DNA of 64,000 nucleotides from Ceratotherium simum simum (GCF_000283155.1 NW_004454216.1:9310506-9374505), one strand, 5' to 3'; shown: positions 1 through 12,329, counted from the first letter of the stretch. Made by a program: numbers and translations. The notes: generated from the letters alone by a model not told the origin.

Positions 1-360
1 TGTAATTAAAAAAAAAAAAAGTCCTGCCCTTTATGGTTACAGGCATTTAACTATAATAGTACTTCCGAATGGGGTTATTTGTGTACCACCATCAAAATTT
101 TTTGCCATATTTGCATACCACCATTACTACTATTAAATTTTATTCTTGGAATTATTGTAATTGTTTTACTTACATAAATTTATTTTAAGCAGAGACTGAT
201 CTAGGCACTAATATTTGTGAGGTCCACGAAATCCACTTGATATATTAATTATATTTTAATATACGGTACCCAAATACATAAACATTAAATTTTTATAAAG
301 TTTGTCCAGATTCTGAGAAGTTGGCAGCACAAATGGTATAACTTTTTGAATATCCCTGAA

Positions 361-2360
361 ACTCCCTATAAAGACAGAGTAACTAGAATAGTAAAACTAC
401 TACTAGTAGTAGAGAGGCGCTATTACAGGAGCACTGAGTAACAATATATCCACATTAACAGGTGGGGACAAACCCTCAGGCCGCTGTGGTATCAGCAACT
501 GTGCAGAAAGAAACAGGGAAATTGACTGGGCTTCTGATGGCCCTTAGAACTGGAGAAATTCCCCCCCAAAACAACAGGTGATCGCTGGAAAGATACGCAG
601 ACTAATCTGAGAACAGCAGCAGAAGTGAAGAAAGGCGTTTGAGGCACCAAATTACCAGTGCCTTCAAGGGAAACAAGAAAAGGCTTGTTGTTGCTGAACC
701 GGAGGAGACTTTTTCGACGTATCCCATACTGAGAAGAAACTTCAGGGAGTAGAATCCAAATGAAGCAGGACAGATCCAATAGGAGAAAGCAAAGAAGCAA
801 TTTAGATAAAAGGGAAGGATAGGAGGAAAGGAAGTACATCTCAGAAAGTACAATGGCGTATTATTAATCTCGAAAATAACAGAAGACTCGAAAATAACAC
901 TGAAGACTCTAGAAAAGCTAGCCTGGCCCACTCTTCCATGATAAAAATAAAAGTGCATTTAACTTAAACATGAGCAAAAGAAAAGGAATGGGGTAGAATC
1001 ACATATAAAGATACAATAGGAGGGGCCAGCCTGTTGGGGTAGTGGTTAAGTTCCTGCACTCTGCTTCGGCAGCCTGGGGTTCACAGGTTTGGATCGTGGG
1101 CGCAGACTTATGCACCACTCATTAAGTCATGCTGTGGCAGCATCCCATATACAAAATAGAGGAAAATGGACACAGATGTTAACTCAGTGCTAATCTTCCT
1201 CAGCAAAAAGAGGAAGAGTGGCAACAGATGTTAGCTTAGGGCCGATCTTCCTCACCAAAAAAAAAAAAGATACAATAGGAAAAAAAAGAGAATAGAGAAC
1301 AAGACAACATCCTTACAACAATGACAGCATATTAGAAAGACATGACTACAAAATAAATAAGAACTATATCCTCATAATTCAAAATGAGCTGAAAGAAATA
1401 AAGAAAATAAGACAAGCTGTAAAAAATTTTAGAAAGTCTGGTAAATGAATCAATTGGAGAGAAGAAAGCTTACAAAAGATAGGTGACAGAATTCAGGAAA
1501 GTGTTGGAAATAATAATTTTTGAAAATCACGCCAGAAATGAAGAGCACACTAGAACAAAAACAAAAACCTATAAACCCAAAAGCTATTGCATTAAGAGAA
1601 ATGAAAAATAGGATGAGGGAAATTTTAAAATAAGTTAATAAATAACAAAATTTTAAAATAAAAAAAGAGATGAAAGAAATTCAAAGAAAACGATAGGCAA
1701 AGAAGATAAAAAATATGTATAACAGAAGACACTGAAGGAAATAAAGCAACAGACAGAAAAAATACTAGAAATTATAATTCAAGTAAAATTTCTTAAAATA
1801 AAAAATGAATAGAAAATACATATTAAGAGATAATACTGTAGTAGCAAAATAGAACGGACAACATTTGTATATTCTTATAAAAGTAATGAACAAAGTCAGT
1901 GATGGGGAAAGAAAATCGGATTCTTTTCAGCTTTTTGACAGCAATTATGCTAGAAAATAATGTAGTAACATATTTAATGTACTCAAGGAAAGAAAATGTG
2001 AACTAAGGATTTTATAGTCAGCAAAATTAAACTCTTAATATAAAGACTACATAAAACCTGTTAGAATAATGTAAGAACTCAGGGAACATTTCTCCCACGT
2101 GCACTTCCTGAAGATTCTCCAAAAGAATACACTTCAGACTGGAAGGCATTCACATAAAGACTGGTGGTGGTGAGTGTTGAATATATATTTACATTTATCA
2201 CTAAGAATGATTTAATTGTTATAAGGAATAGAGTAGTAATTAATATATGTTTTTCAATAAAGATACAATAGGTATCAAAAATGGGGAGGGCAATTGAAGG
2301 ACTTTTGGCTATGGGGCATGAAGAGGTCAGTAGGAAAAAAACACATATAAAGCAGAGAAA
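361..2360 (+). mobile_element. Ancient L1/HAL1-type fragment: 5' region and degenerate ORF1
   Basis: A-rich sequence that follows the layout of an old mammalian L1 5' UTR, ORF1 and start of the inter-ORF spacer. The stretch 1300-2090 carries the long adenine-rich coiled-coil type coding seen in L1M/HAL1 ORF1, ending near the ORF1 C-terminal signature (around 2000-2050, GGATTTTATAGTCAGCAAAA). It is full of stops. An ERE SINE interrupts it at 1022-1265. It is antisense to CD96. The family assignment is by eye, and the 5' limit is uncertain. Confidence 0.55.
1022..1265 (+). mobile_element. ERE-type tRNA-derived SINE, full length
   Basis: Starts with a GGGCCAGCCTG head and a GTAGTGGTTAAG A-box region, and ends in CTTCCTCACC plus an A-run. 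This is the equine ERE SINE layout. A 15-bp direct repeat AAAGATACAATAGGA flanks it (1007-1021 and 1266-1280), which is the target-site duplication. The body is of the type with the GGCAACAGATGTTAGC tail. Confidence 0.93.
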
Positions 2361-2904
2361 ATGTGTTAAAAACAACTGTTTCAGGGCCCTGGAAATTGAC
2401 CAAAGGCGAGCATTTAGTTGAGAAGCATTTCTTCCTGATAAACCACTGGAGCTTCAGTGAGAAGCAGCAGAATCTATAGACTTCTTGCCTAGGGACCTTC
2501 CATTCCCTTCTCTAGCTTGGTTGGTGAGAAATGTAGTTTTACCATCTTGGAGCTGGCTGCAAAAACCAGCAGCTTTTCTTCCAGGAGAGGCAGACGTACA
2601 TTAGCTCTGAGGGTGGAAATCCTACGCTTTGTCAGCTAGCAGGGACAAACTTGAAAGAATCAAATAAGGGAAAACTGCAGGTTGGTTAGCTTGGGTTTGC
2701 AGTCCTACTTGGGGTGAGTGGCAGACCATGTAGACATTTAACATGAAGATGTTGGAAATCAGAGAGCCATAAAAAAGCAGAGAGTTGTTGTCTACACATC
2801 CTGGGCTGACTGGGAAATTACACACATGAGTTGGGGGACATCTGAGAAAACCTGGTGAAAAAGAAAAGCTAGGGGAGTCTGGCTGCAACTTTGAATGCAC
2901 TCCT

Positions 2905-2906
<2 letters not shown>

Positions 2907-2934
<28 letters not shown>
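2907..2934. repeat. (AC)14 microsatellite
   Basis: Fourteen uninterrupted AC units within the L1-like 5' region, followed by TCTGTGTGTGG. Confidence 0.97.
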
Positions 2935-2935
<1 letters not shown>

Positions 2936-3163
2936 TCTGTGTGTGGAGAGTGGAAGCCTAACGGGCTTGAGGCATTTGAGCACAACTTGTGCCAAACTCA
3001 TTGGTTGACCAACAAAGGGGCTTTGCCAACGCAGGGCAAAGCCAAATTGAAAACATAAGAATTAGAATAAAAAGCTGAACAGAGAAATCAATGGCCACAC
3101 ACTATGAGGGAGATAGATTTTGCAACTTAAGTATGGGTTACTAAAATGAAAAAAAAAAGCTGA

Positions 3164-3357
3164 GGGCAAGCCCTGGGGGCCTAGTGGTTAAGTTGGGCGT
3201 GTTCCGCTTTGGCAGCCCAGGTTCGGTTCCCGGGTGCAGACATACACCACTTGTCTGTCAGTGGCCACGCTGTGGTGGTGGTTCACATACAAAAAAAAGA
3301 TGAAGATCTGCAGCAGATGTTAGTTCAGGGCAAATCTTCCTCAGAAAAACAAAACAA
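3164..3357 (+). mobile_element. ERE-type SINE, diverged
   Basis: Head GGGCAAGCCCTGG, then CCTAGTGGTTAAG (A-box region) and GGTTCGGTTCCC (B-box region). The tail CAGCAGATGTTAG...CTTCCTCAG ends in an A-rich run. It is shorter and more diverged than the other copies. Flanks share an AAAATG plus A-run motif, but the low complexity makes a duplication call ambiguous. Confidence 0.88.
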
Positions 3358-4377
3358 AATGGAAAAAAAATACCCCACAGAATCTAGAATTGTCACATTA
3401 TGGTTTTTTATAAATGTCCAGTTTTCAACAAAAATTATGAGACATGAAGGAAATAGGAAAATGTTATCTGTACCGAGGAAAAAATTAGTTAATTGAACGT
3501 GACTCTAAGTAGATCCAGATTTTGGATTTAACAGAATTTGAAGCAGCCGTTATAAGTAGGTTCAAAGGATTAAAGCAAAATATGATGACAATGAGGATGA
3601 CATCAATAGGGAATATATGACAACAATAGGGAACCTTAGTGAAGAAATAGCAAACTATAAAATGAACTAAATGATTGTTCTAGAGTTGAAAAGTCAATAA
3701 CACAAATCAAAAATTCACTAGATATTCTCAACAAATTTGATACGGCAGAAGAAAGAATCAGTGTATTTTATTATTGATCAACATAAATTATCTAATCTGA
3801 AGAACCAGGAGAAAAATGTTTGAAGGAAAATGAACAGAGCTTCGGAGCTATATAGGACAATATTAAGTGTCCTAACACATACGTAATGGGAGTCATAGGA
3901 GAGGTGAAAGAGAGGGAGATGAAACAAATATTTGAAGAAACAATGGCCAGAAACTTCACATCTTTGATTTTTTTAAACTTTCCCCAAAATTAATCTACAC
4001 ATCCAAGAATGTTAAAACCCAAAAAAGATAAGCACAAAGAGACACTAAGGCATATTATAATCAAACTGCTGAAAGCCAAAAACAAAGAGAAAATTATGAC
4101 AGCAGCAGTTGTCATAATTTTGCAGTTGGAATCAGCAAGGAAAAACAACAACAACAAAACTCATCACTCACAGGGGACCAATAACACAATTAATGGCTCA
4201 CTTCTCACCAGAAACAACGGCGATCAGAAGACTTATTCAAAATGCTCAAAGAAAAAACAGCCCACTAAGAATTCCACATTCAGCTAAATTATCCTTCAAA
4301 AATAAAAATGAAAAAAACTGAGAGAACTTGTTGCAAGTAGATTTGTCCTGTGTGAAATCCTGAAGTAAGTCCTTCAG

Positions 4378-4774
4378 ACAAATTGTGTCAGTCATACAAT
4401 AGATTCTAACCAGCAATAAAAAGAAAGGAGCTACTGATACATGCGTAAATTTCAAAACCATCATGCTAAGTGAAAGAAGTCAAGCTTAAAGATCACACAC
4501 TATGTGATTACATTTATACGAAATTCTAAAAAAGGCAAAACTATAGTGACAGAAAATCAATGATTGCTTGAGGCTTTGGGTGGAGGGAAAGAATTGACTG
4601 CAAATGGACATAGAGTTCTTTTGGGAGTGATGGAGATATACCATATTCTGACTGTGGTGATATTTACATAATTATACATTTGTCAAAACTCATTGAACTG
4701 TACATTTAAATGGATATATTTTATTGTATGTAAATTATACTTTAAAAAACCAGATAAAAAGGAAAAACAAAAAG
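4378..4774 (+). mobile_element. 5'-truncated L1 3' end nested in an older L1
   Basis: Contains the degenerate end of ORF2 (around 4412-4490, the CAGCAATAAAAAG...GCTAAGTGAAAGAAGTCAAG region), then an L1M-type 3' UTR (AAGGCAAAACTATAGTGACA; TTGTATGTAAATTATAC) and an A-rich tail. Near-identical 13-mers flank it: GTAAGTCCTTCAG (4365-4377) and GTAAATCCTTCAG (4775-4787). It therefore looks like an insertion into the ORF1 terminus of the host L1. Confidence 0.75.
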
Positions 4775-5097
4775 GTAAATCCTTCAGTCTGAAAGGAAAT
4801 GACACCAAAGAGTAACTTCAATCCATGGGCTAGAATGAAGAGCACAGGAAATGGTAAATATATGGGTACACATAAAAGGCTCTCTATATATTTCTTCTCT
4901 TTTCTTCTCTTAATTTCTTTAAAGAACATGAAATTCTTTAAACTATTAATTGTTGCACTGTACTGTTGGGTTTCTTATACATACATATAATCATATATGT
5001 GTGCAGTTTATTATATATATTATACATATTACATATATAAATAATATATATGCAATATACTTGACGATAATAATAAAAGGAGGAGATATACTGGAGC

Positions 5098-5410
5098 AAG
5101 TTAAAAAAAAACAAAGTCAAAAAATGGACATAGAAACAGACACATAAATGATCCTGACGTTAGAGTTATCCAACAAGGACGTTAAAATAACTCCTTTTAA
5201 TATATTCAAGAACATAGAGAAGAAGATAAAGGAAGTAAATGAAAAGATGGACAATCTCATCAAAGAATTAAGAATCTATCAGAAACAATAACTTAAAAAT
5301 ATAATATCAGAAATTAAGAGCTAATTGTTGGGGTTGAAAACTTACTGGAAGTCATAAAAAATAGAATTTGTGGTTTGGATAAAAGGTCAATAGAAAATTC
5401 CCAAACTGAA
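5098..5410 (+). mobile_element. Ancient L1/HAL1 ORF1 fragment
   Basis: Resembles another copy of the ORF1 N-terminal region of old L1/HAL1 elements (TAGAGAAGAAGATAAAGGAA, then AGTAAATGAAAAGATGGAC). There is no open frame of useful length. Confidence 0.5.
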
Positions 5411-5469
5411 CCACAGAAAGGAAAAAATGTAGAAAATATAGAAAAAAGTAGTAAGGATATATAAAAATA

Positions 5470-6775
5470 TAAATTTAGGCACATCATTTTCACACTAGCA
5501 ACCTAACATCACAAATTTTAATGCTAATAAAAAAACATGCAAGTATTAGAAGTAATGAGTGAATTTCTACAGAATCTGAGAAAGGGGAAAACTTTTCTTA
5601 ATTATGACTCAAAATTAAGACCAATAATGAAAAACAGCGATAGATTTTATTTCATAAAAGTAAGAATTATACTGCATTGGAAACAATGTCATAAGAAAGT
5701 AAGGATAGACGACAAACTGGGAAAATATTTGCAGCTTACAGCACAAGGGATTAATAGCTTTTATAATAGGACATTTTCAGCATAATAAGGATAATAACTA
5801 TAAAGAATTGAAACTCATTGGTTGTTTAAATCCAAAAGAATTCATGATATTTAACACAAAACACTTATTGGTCACCTTCTAAGAATGTTAGTGAATCAAT
5901 TCATTTTTAAAACTGGTAAATGAAGAGAAAGAATTAAGTATCTTTTCTGCTTTTCTTATACAAATTGCACATCTAATAAATGGTGATGAAAAGAAGTTTC
6001 TCTTTATAGGAATACTTCAGACAATAAATGAAGGAATGATAGAATTAGAACATCACTATTTGGCAACCCATAATGAATCAATGGGTCTAGGCAATACTCG
6101 TCAGTGGCTTTTAACATCACACAACCAGAATTATGTGCTTCTGATGTAACTATACAACGTCATCTATGAAGTACTCTTTCCAAAAAAACAAAGAAGGTAA
6201 ACAAAAACCTTAATGCGATCAAACCTCTATATCTAAATACAAGGTGAAAGAGGAACATGGCAATACCACAGGGATGTGAGAGCAAAATCCAGCCTGTGGG
6301 TAATTCTATAGGACAAATCATTAAATTTACTCAACAAATACATTGCAAAGGAAAAACAGGAAATATAAGATAGCTTTCAGTTTAAAAGAGACTTATCAAA
6401 TGATCACAATGCATTGAGTTTATTTGAATCCTAGTTTAAACATGAACAAAATGTAAAAATAAAAATTATGAAGCTGATTGGATATTTGATGATATGAAGG
6501 ACTTACCAGTTCTTTTAGTTCTGGTAGTGGCATTATGGCTATATTTTTTACAATATTCTTATCTTTTAAAGATTTATTCTAAAATGAATGGGATATCTTG
6601 GATTTTCCTCAAAGTAATCTGGGAGGCGGGCACTTGATAAGGGTTTAAATGAAACAAGATTGCCTATGAGTTGAAAATTGTTGAAGTTGTATGTTCAGTA
6701 CATGAGAGCTCATGATACTATTCTATATAATTTTGCATATGCTTGAAATTTTCCACAATTAGAGGTTTTTAATTT
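5470..6775 (+). mobile_element. Ancient L1: ORF2 C-terminal remnant and 3' UTR
   Basis: Around 5690-5790 the sequence matches the L1 ORF2 3' region (GACAAACTGGGAAAATATTT). 6450-6775 has the layout of an old L1M 3' UTR, with TGGATATTTGATGATATGAA and TTGAAATTTTCCACAATTA near the end. A short chance-open frame (5537-5785) is a relic, not a gene. Segment 5850-6350 is hard to assign. Confidence 0.6.
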
Positions 6776-6886
6776 TTTCATGAATCACCTAAAATCATCT
6801 CCAGTTCTGCCAACTATATGTAGTACACTTTGAGAAAAACCAAACATTCTCTCTCTTCCTAAATTTACCGTTCATATCCTCTAACC

Positions 6887-7106
6887 CAGGGGTTGTAAAA
6901 CTATGGCCTGTGGGCCTAATCTGGCGTGCTGCCTAATTTTGTAAATAAAGTTCTATTGGATCACAGTCAGGCCCATTGACTTACTATTGTCTATAGGTAC
7001 TTTCATGCTACAATGGCAGAGTTGAGTAGTTGTGACTGAGACTGTACAGACCACAAAGTCTAAAGATATTTGCTGTCTGGCCCTTCAAAGAAAAAGTTGA
7101 CTCCTG
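6887..7106. mobile_element. Nonautonomous hAT-type DNA transposon
   Basis: A 220-bp element with imperfect terminal inverted repeats (CAGGGGTTGTAAAACT at the left; AAAAAGTTGACTCCTG at the right). The interior reads TATGGCCTGTGGGCC...AATAAAGTTCTATTGG, a widespread mammalian hAT family. An 8-bp duplication flanks it with one mismatch: CTCTAACC (6879-6886) and CTCTAATC (7107-7114). It has no coding capacity. Confidence 0.9.
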
Positions 7107-7114
7107 CTCTAATC

Positions 7115-7742
7115 TCCCAATCATCATCCATTATGCTTTGAAGATGGTGGTATCTGTATTGTAAATCTCTTATCCTGCCTAAACTCTGATGCAACCCTGG
7201 GTGAATTCAGTGACCATGCAGATGACCTATCCAATATCTCCCTCTCAGTTCCTCCCACTGTCATCTCTGCTGTCTCCACTCCATTTCAGCCCTCTACCCT
7301 CACAATCTCATCTGGGCCATTATCACCACACATATTTGCTCCATCTACAAAATCACTAATTCAAACTTATAAACACCTCTTCTTCCAGTTTTTTTGTGCA
7401 ACTAGTCCTGTCTCAGCTGCTCTCTGTCCTCATTGGGTCTTTTAATGAGTTGATCTTTCTACTTTCTCTCAATACATCAGCTTTCTTTCTTTGCTTCCTT
7501 CTTTATCTAGCTAAAGTTCCAGAGTCCACCATTTCAATAACATTCTTGCTAATACCCCAAATCCCTTGGCTCTTTTTTTTTTTCCCATCAATCTAAAGAG
7601 AATCCAATTGTGGTGGACTCCAACTACCTACATTTTAATGCCCAGGCCCAAGCAGCCAAGCACTGCTGGAGAAAGCCACAGTGCAAATTGTTTCCACCAC
7701 AATTTCATACTGTACTCAAAAGGATGTTCAACACTAACCAAA
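7115..7742 (+). other. Pyrimidine-rich sequence, possibly L2 5' continuation
   Basis: C/T-rich sequence between the hAT element and a truncated ERE. It may be an upstream part of the L2 that is clear from 7932, but I cannot align it confidently. No gene is seen; the open frames here lack coding character. Confidence 0.35.
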
Positions 7743-7919
7743 ACCGAGGCACTGCTTGTCCGGCCGTGCTGTGGTGGCGTCCCACATACAGCAACTAGCA
7801 GGATGTGCAACTACGACATACAACTGTCTACTGGGGCTTTGGGGAGAAAAAGGGAAAAAGGAGGATTGGCAATAGATGTTAGCTCAGGGCCGGTCTTCCT
7901 CACAAAAAAAAAAAAAAAA
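7743..7919 (+). mobile_element. 5'-truncated ERE-type SINE
   Basis: Starts inside the SINE body (GCACTGCTTGTCCGGCC) and runs through CCCACATACAGCAACTAG, ACGACATACAACTGTCTACT and GGCTTTGGGGAGAAAAAG to GGTCTTCCTC and a 15-base A tail. The tRNA-like head is missing. This is the same body type as the copies at 42503 and 37178. Confidence 0.88.
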
Positions 7920-7931
7920 CAGCTCCTGTTA

Positions 7932-9200
7932 AGGTGATCAATAACTTCCGTGTTCCTAAGTACAATCCAATAGCCATTTTATCCTCTCAGAAACATCAGA
8001 ATCAATGGCTACTCTGTTTATGAAATACTATCTAGGTTTTTCTGACCCAACTCTCCCCCGGTTTACTCCTGCCTCTTTAGTTACTCCTCTGTATCTTTTG
8101 AAGATTCATCTTTCTCCATCCATCACCATGGACTCTGTTGAAGAGCCACATTGTGTTTCTCACTTGATTTTTTCTCCCTAATTTCTTTCACTCCCACACT
8201 CAGCACCCACACTCAGATGGCTCACCAATTTGCGTCTTCAGCTTAAACCTCTCTCCTAGATCAGGAATTGTATATCTAGCTGTTTACCTGACATCTCCTG
8301 TATGTCTCAACTTCATGTCTAACTCAACATGTACAAAATCAAACTCAAAGTAATCCCTGCATGATCTGATCATCTTCTAGTGTTCTCTAACCCAATGAGT
8401 AATTCCTCCAATTTTTCTGTTCCACATATTTGAAGGCGGAACATCATCCTTGACACTGCTTTTCATTCCTTACTCCACATATGCAATCCACCACCAAATC
8501 CTGTAGGGTGAATCGCCTAAACATGTTTCTAATCTGAACATTTCTCTCCATCTACCTCATTGCCACCCTACTCAATGTTACCGGCATCTCTCACCTAGAT
8601 TTCTGCCATTGTCTCCTAACTGATCCTCGTTACCCTTTCTGCTCCTCTTCAATTCATTCTCTACACTTTGGCCATAAAGAGTTTTATAAAATGCAAAACA
8701 AACAAATCAAAACAGCCAGCTTTCAATTAGTTTCCGCAGCTCTTAGGATAAAGACAAAACTTTTCCAGACTAATCAATCTCTCTAGACTCATCTTCAACT
8801 GATTCCCTTTCAATCCCTCTGCTCCAGCAGTAATGGCTTTTAAAGTCCCCACAGCTATCGTTTCTCCTTCCTACCACAGAGCCTTTGTACATCCTGTTCT
8901 TTGTAAAACTGTGTTCCCCACATGCACATGATTAACATCTGCTCCAGCATCACTTCCCCAGGAAACCTTTCTTGATTTTTCTATTATACTCTCTCATAAC
9001 ACTGTCCACTTTCCCACTGCAAGAGCACTTCTCACTGTTGCAATTTGATATTTGTTTGCTTTTTTGCTTAACGCTTGTCTCCTTTCATTGGACTTCATGA
9101 TTCCAGAGGGCAAAGTCATGTCTGTATTGTACACCACTGCATCCTTGGTGTCTAGCACAGTAAGCACCCAAAAATATTTGCTGGATAAAGATTAAATACA
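7932..9200 (+). mobile_element. L2 LINE, 3' half
   Basis: Begins in the degenerate reverse-transcriptase region (AGGTGATCAATAACTTCC) and continues through the typical C/T-rich L2 3' region. It ends with GTCTAGCACAGTAAGCACCC and AATATTTGCTGGATAAA, the L2 3' terminus. There are many stops. It is antisense to CD96. Confidence 0.85.
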
Positions 9201-9245
9201 AGAATTTAAGGAGAGCCAGCATTCAAGTTTAAGAACAAACTATGC

Positions 9246-10762
9246 TGTAAAAACAGACACATAAATCAACGGAGCAGAATAGAGAGCACAGAAATAAACC
9301 CACACATATATGATCAATAAATTTAAGACAAAGGAGCCAAGAATATTCAATAGGGAAAGGATGGTCTCTTAAATAAATGGTGTTGGGGAAACTGGACAGC
9401 CACATGAAAAAGAAAGAAACTAGACCTGTACCTTACACTATACACAAAAATCAACTCAAAATGGATTACAAAGTTGAACCTAATTCCTGAAACCATAAAA
9501 CTCCTAGAAAAAAATATAGAGGGTAATCTCCTTGACATTGGTGTTGCTAATGATTTTTTGGATTTGACATCAAAAGCAAAGGCAACAAAAGCAAAAATAA
9601 AGTGGGACTACATCAAACCAAAATCTTCTGCACAGCAAAGGCAACCATCAACAAAATGAAAAGGCAACCTACTAAAAGGGAGAAAATATTTGCAAATCAT
9701 ATATCTGATAAGGGGTCGATATCCAAAATATAAAGAACTCATACTACTCTATAACAAAAAAATAAAAATCCAATTAAGAAATAGGCAGAAGAACTGAGTA
9801 GACATTTTTCCAAAGAAGACCTCCAAATGGCCAACAATGTTGAGGATATGAAAAGATCCTCAACATCACTAATCATCAGGGAAATGCAAATCAAAACCAC
9901 AATGAGATAGCACCTCACACCAGTTAGAATGGCTATTAACAAAAAGACAAAAAATAAGTGCTGGTGAGGATTCAAAGAAAGGAATCCTCATACATGTTTG
10001 GTGTAAATTGGTGCAGCTACTATGAAAAACAGTATAGAGATTTCTCAAAAAATTAAAAATAGAACTATCATACAATCCAGCAATCCCACTTCTGTGCATA
10101 TATTTGACAGAAATGGAATCACTATTTAGAAAAGATATTTGCACCCCCATGTTCATTGCAGCATTATTTACAATATCCAAGACACGGAAAAAAACCTAAG
10201 TTTCCATCAATGGATCAGTGGATAAAGAAAATATTCCAATATACAGTGGAATATTATTCAGTCATAAAAAAGAAGGAAACCTTCCCTTTGTGACAATGTA
10301 GATGGACCTTGAGGGCATTACGCTAAGTGAAATAGACAGAGAATGACAAATTCTGTATTATCTCACTTACATGTGCAATCTAAAAGACAAAACTAAACTA
10401 AATTCTTAGATACAGAGAACAGATGGGTGGTTGCCAGAGGCAGGGCGTGGGGGCAAAATAGCTGAAGGTGGTAAAAAGGTACAAATTTCCAGTTATAAGA
10501 GAAATAAATCCTGAGGATGTAATGCACAGCATGATGACTATAGTTGATAATACTGTATTGTATATTTGAAAGTTGCTAAGAGGGTAGATCTTAAAAGTTC
10601 TCATCACAAGAAAAAAATTTGTAACTGTGAGGTGATGGATGTTAACTTATTGTGATAATCATTTTGCAATATATACATATATGAAATCATCATGTTGCAC
10701 ACTTAAAACTAATACAATGTTATATGTCAATTATATCTCAATAAAACTGAAAAAAAAAGTCA
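9246..10762 (+). mobile_element. 5'-truncated L1 (L1MA/L1MB type) 3' end
   Basis: A 1.5 kb L1 fragment: the degenerate ORF2 C-terminal region (for example GGTGTTGGGGAAACTGGACA, then GACATTTTTCCAAAGAAGAC and GGTGTAAATTGGTGCAGC), then a 3' UTR ending AATTATATCTCAATAAAACT and a short A tail. Identical 15-bp duplications flank it (9231-9245 and 10763-10777). The frame is broken by several stops, and short open frames on either strand here are relics. Confidence 0.96.
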
Positions 10763-10777
10763 AAGAACAAACTATGC

Positions 10778-12325
10778 CTCTAGGCAGGGTAATAGCATGT
10801 AGTTAGACTGAACTTATCACAATTATATTATCAAGATTATATTGCTACTGTTACTACCACTTCTATTATTATATTACTCTTCTTATTATTCGTATTACCC
10901 CCCTCCTCCTTCTGTTACAGTTACCCATCCTCCTCCTCTTCCTACTTTCAATAACAATATTAACAGCCCCCAGAGTCTTTTGTTATCATCTGGAAATTAT
11001 AGCCACATTGTACTCTTATAACTACAGATTTTTAAATGCATCAAAATCTTACAATCTGAAGCATCATGGGATCCAGTAGCATTCAAGTTAAGGAAGGCTC
11101 AATTACAATAACCCAAGGCTTTACTCAGAGAATTGGGTTTCCTGGAATGACCGGAAGCTCCTAATCTAGGAGGAAACCCTGTCAAGTGAAAACGAAAAAG
11201 GAGCAAATGCCAAACTGTGTGTTACATTCCCGCCCTCAGCACTAACCCACACAGGAAGAAAATACCGTGAAAAGAGAACAGAATCCCTCTCAGCTGGGCC
11301 CACGGGGAACATGGGCACAGGGTTTAGACATGGTTTTGTGAGCAGACTGGGGAGGGGAGAAACTCAGATGACAGCAGAAAGGAAAGAGGAAGAGGTGTCA
11401 ACCGCCTCTGGTCGCTCAGCATTTGCACATTTAGATTCTTCTACACGACTTCAATTTGCACTTGATTCTGCGCTTCATAAGTGTTTGTACTTTGTTTGTG
11501 CTTTGCTTACCCAATTGGCCTGTAAACTTGAAGATCTCACAGGGATATAAGAGAAAAATGGCACAAGTGAGAGAAGATCAAAAGAAGAAAGAGGAAAAAC
11601 TGTGTCATTGGGTGAGGAGTCGGCAGGGCTTTCCAGTGGCAGCTGCCTTGTCTGAGTTCAGCGTCTACCCTTTAGCTCTACACCAGGCTTACACTTTCGG
11701 CCACTCCATGGTAAAGAACTTTTTTCCTTTTCTGTTTTGCTTCCTTTGTACACAAATACACAATACCAGAACTATTTCTCTAATACTGAGGCCATTTAGT
11801 TTTTTTAATCTTGTCCAGCTGACCAGCAGCAAAGTTATAATCAGAAGACTAGGAATTTTCCAACCCCACAGGGTGTAGACACGGCTTCTGCCTCTCCAGT
11901 GACTTGCCATTTTTAGTAGCTACAAGCGTGGCTCCCTTGGGTTGCCCATTATTTTAAGAAATATGCTTTCCTTAAAGGCAACACCACTCTCCTGTCTAGA
12001 TAATATATTGTCTCTTCTCCATTGCTGTTTTCATGTTGAGCCATCCTATATCCTATTTCCTATAGGCTACATCAATCCATGTTGCCAATTCTCGATGGAG
12101 CAGACATTAAGAGACGCAATAGTATAGTTTACAGATTTAGGCAGAAGGTACGAAATCTATGTCTAAAGCCAAGGTCAATGTGTACTTGTGCTAATGTATG
12201 GCGAATGTCTCGTTGGCCTCCCAATTAGGCAAATACAAAGAGAGGGAGGAGGACTCATTTTTGATAAGAACTAAAAGATAGAGTTCACTCATTACTATTA
12301 TTACTATTCTTGGTGAAAACTACCA
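10778..12325. other. CD96 intron 2, unassigned sequence
   Basis: No gene or nameable repeat. It includes a pyrimidine tract (10880-10945). Overlapping open frames on both strands (11311-11910) lack homology that I recognise and read as chance. Confidence 0.6.
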
Positions 12326-12329
12326 TTTA

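Larger units (their letters stand above)
2380..5090 (+). mobile_element. Ancient L1 copy: 5' UTR, broken ORF1 and spacer, with nested inserts
   Basis: From about 2380 the sequence resembles an old L1 5' UTR. ORF1-like sequence follows from about 3360, beginning near TCAACAAAAATTATGAGACA. The ORF1 C-terminal part runs to 4377 and resumes at 4788 (AAAGGAAATGACACC), followed by inter-ORF spacer with an AT-rich run near 5000-5060. The frame is destroyed by stops and indels. Two later insertions sit in it: an ERE SINE (3164-3357) and an L1 3' end (4378-4774). It is antisense to CD96. Confidence 0.65.

Noticed and set aside
3360..4745. True HAL1 element with ORF1 joined directly to a 3' UTR
   Set aside because: Near-identical 13-mers at both edges of 4378-4774 and resumption of ORF1/spacer sequence favour a nested L1 insertion.
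11311..11910. Overlapping open frames of 73-140 codons on both strands
   Set aside because: They lie in CD96 intron 2, conflict with each other and have no homology that I can recall.
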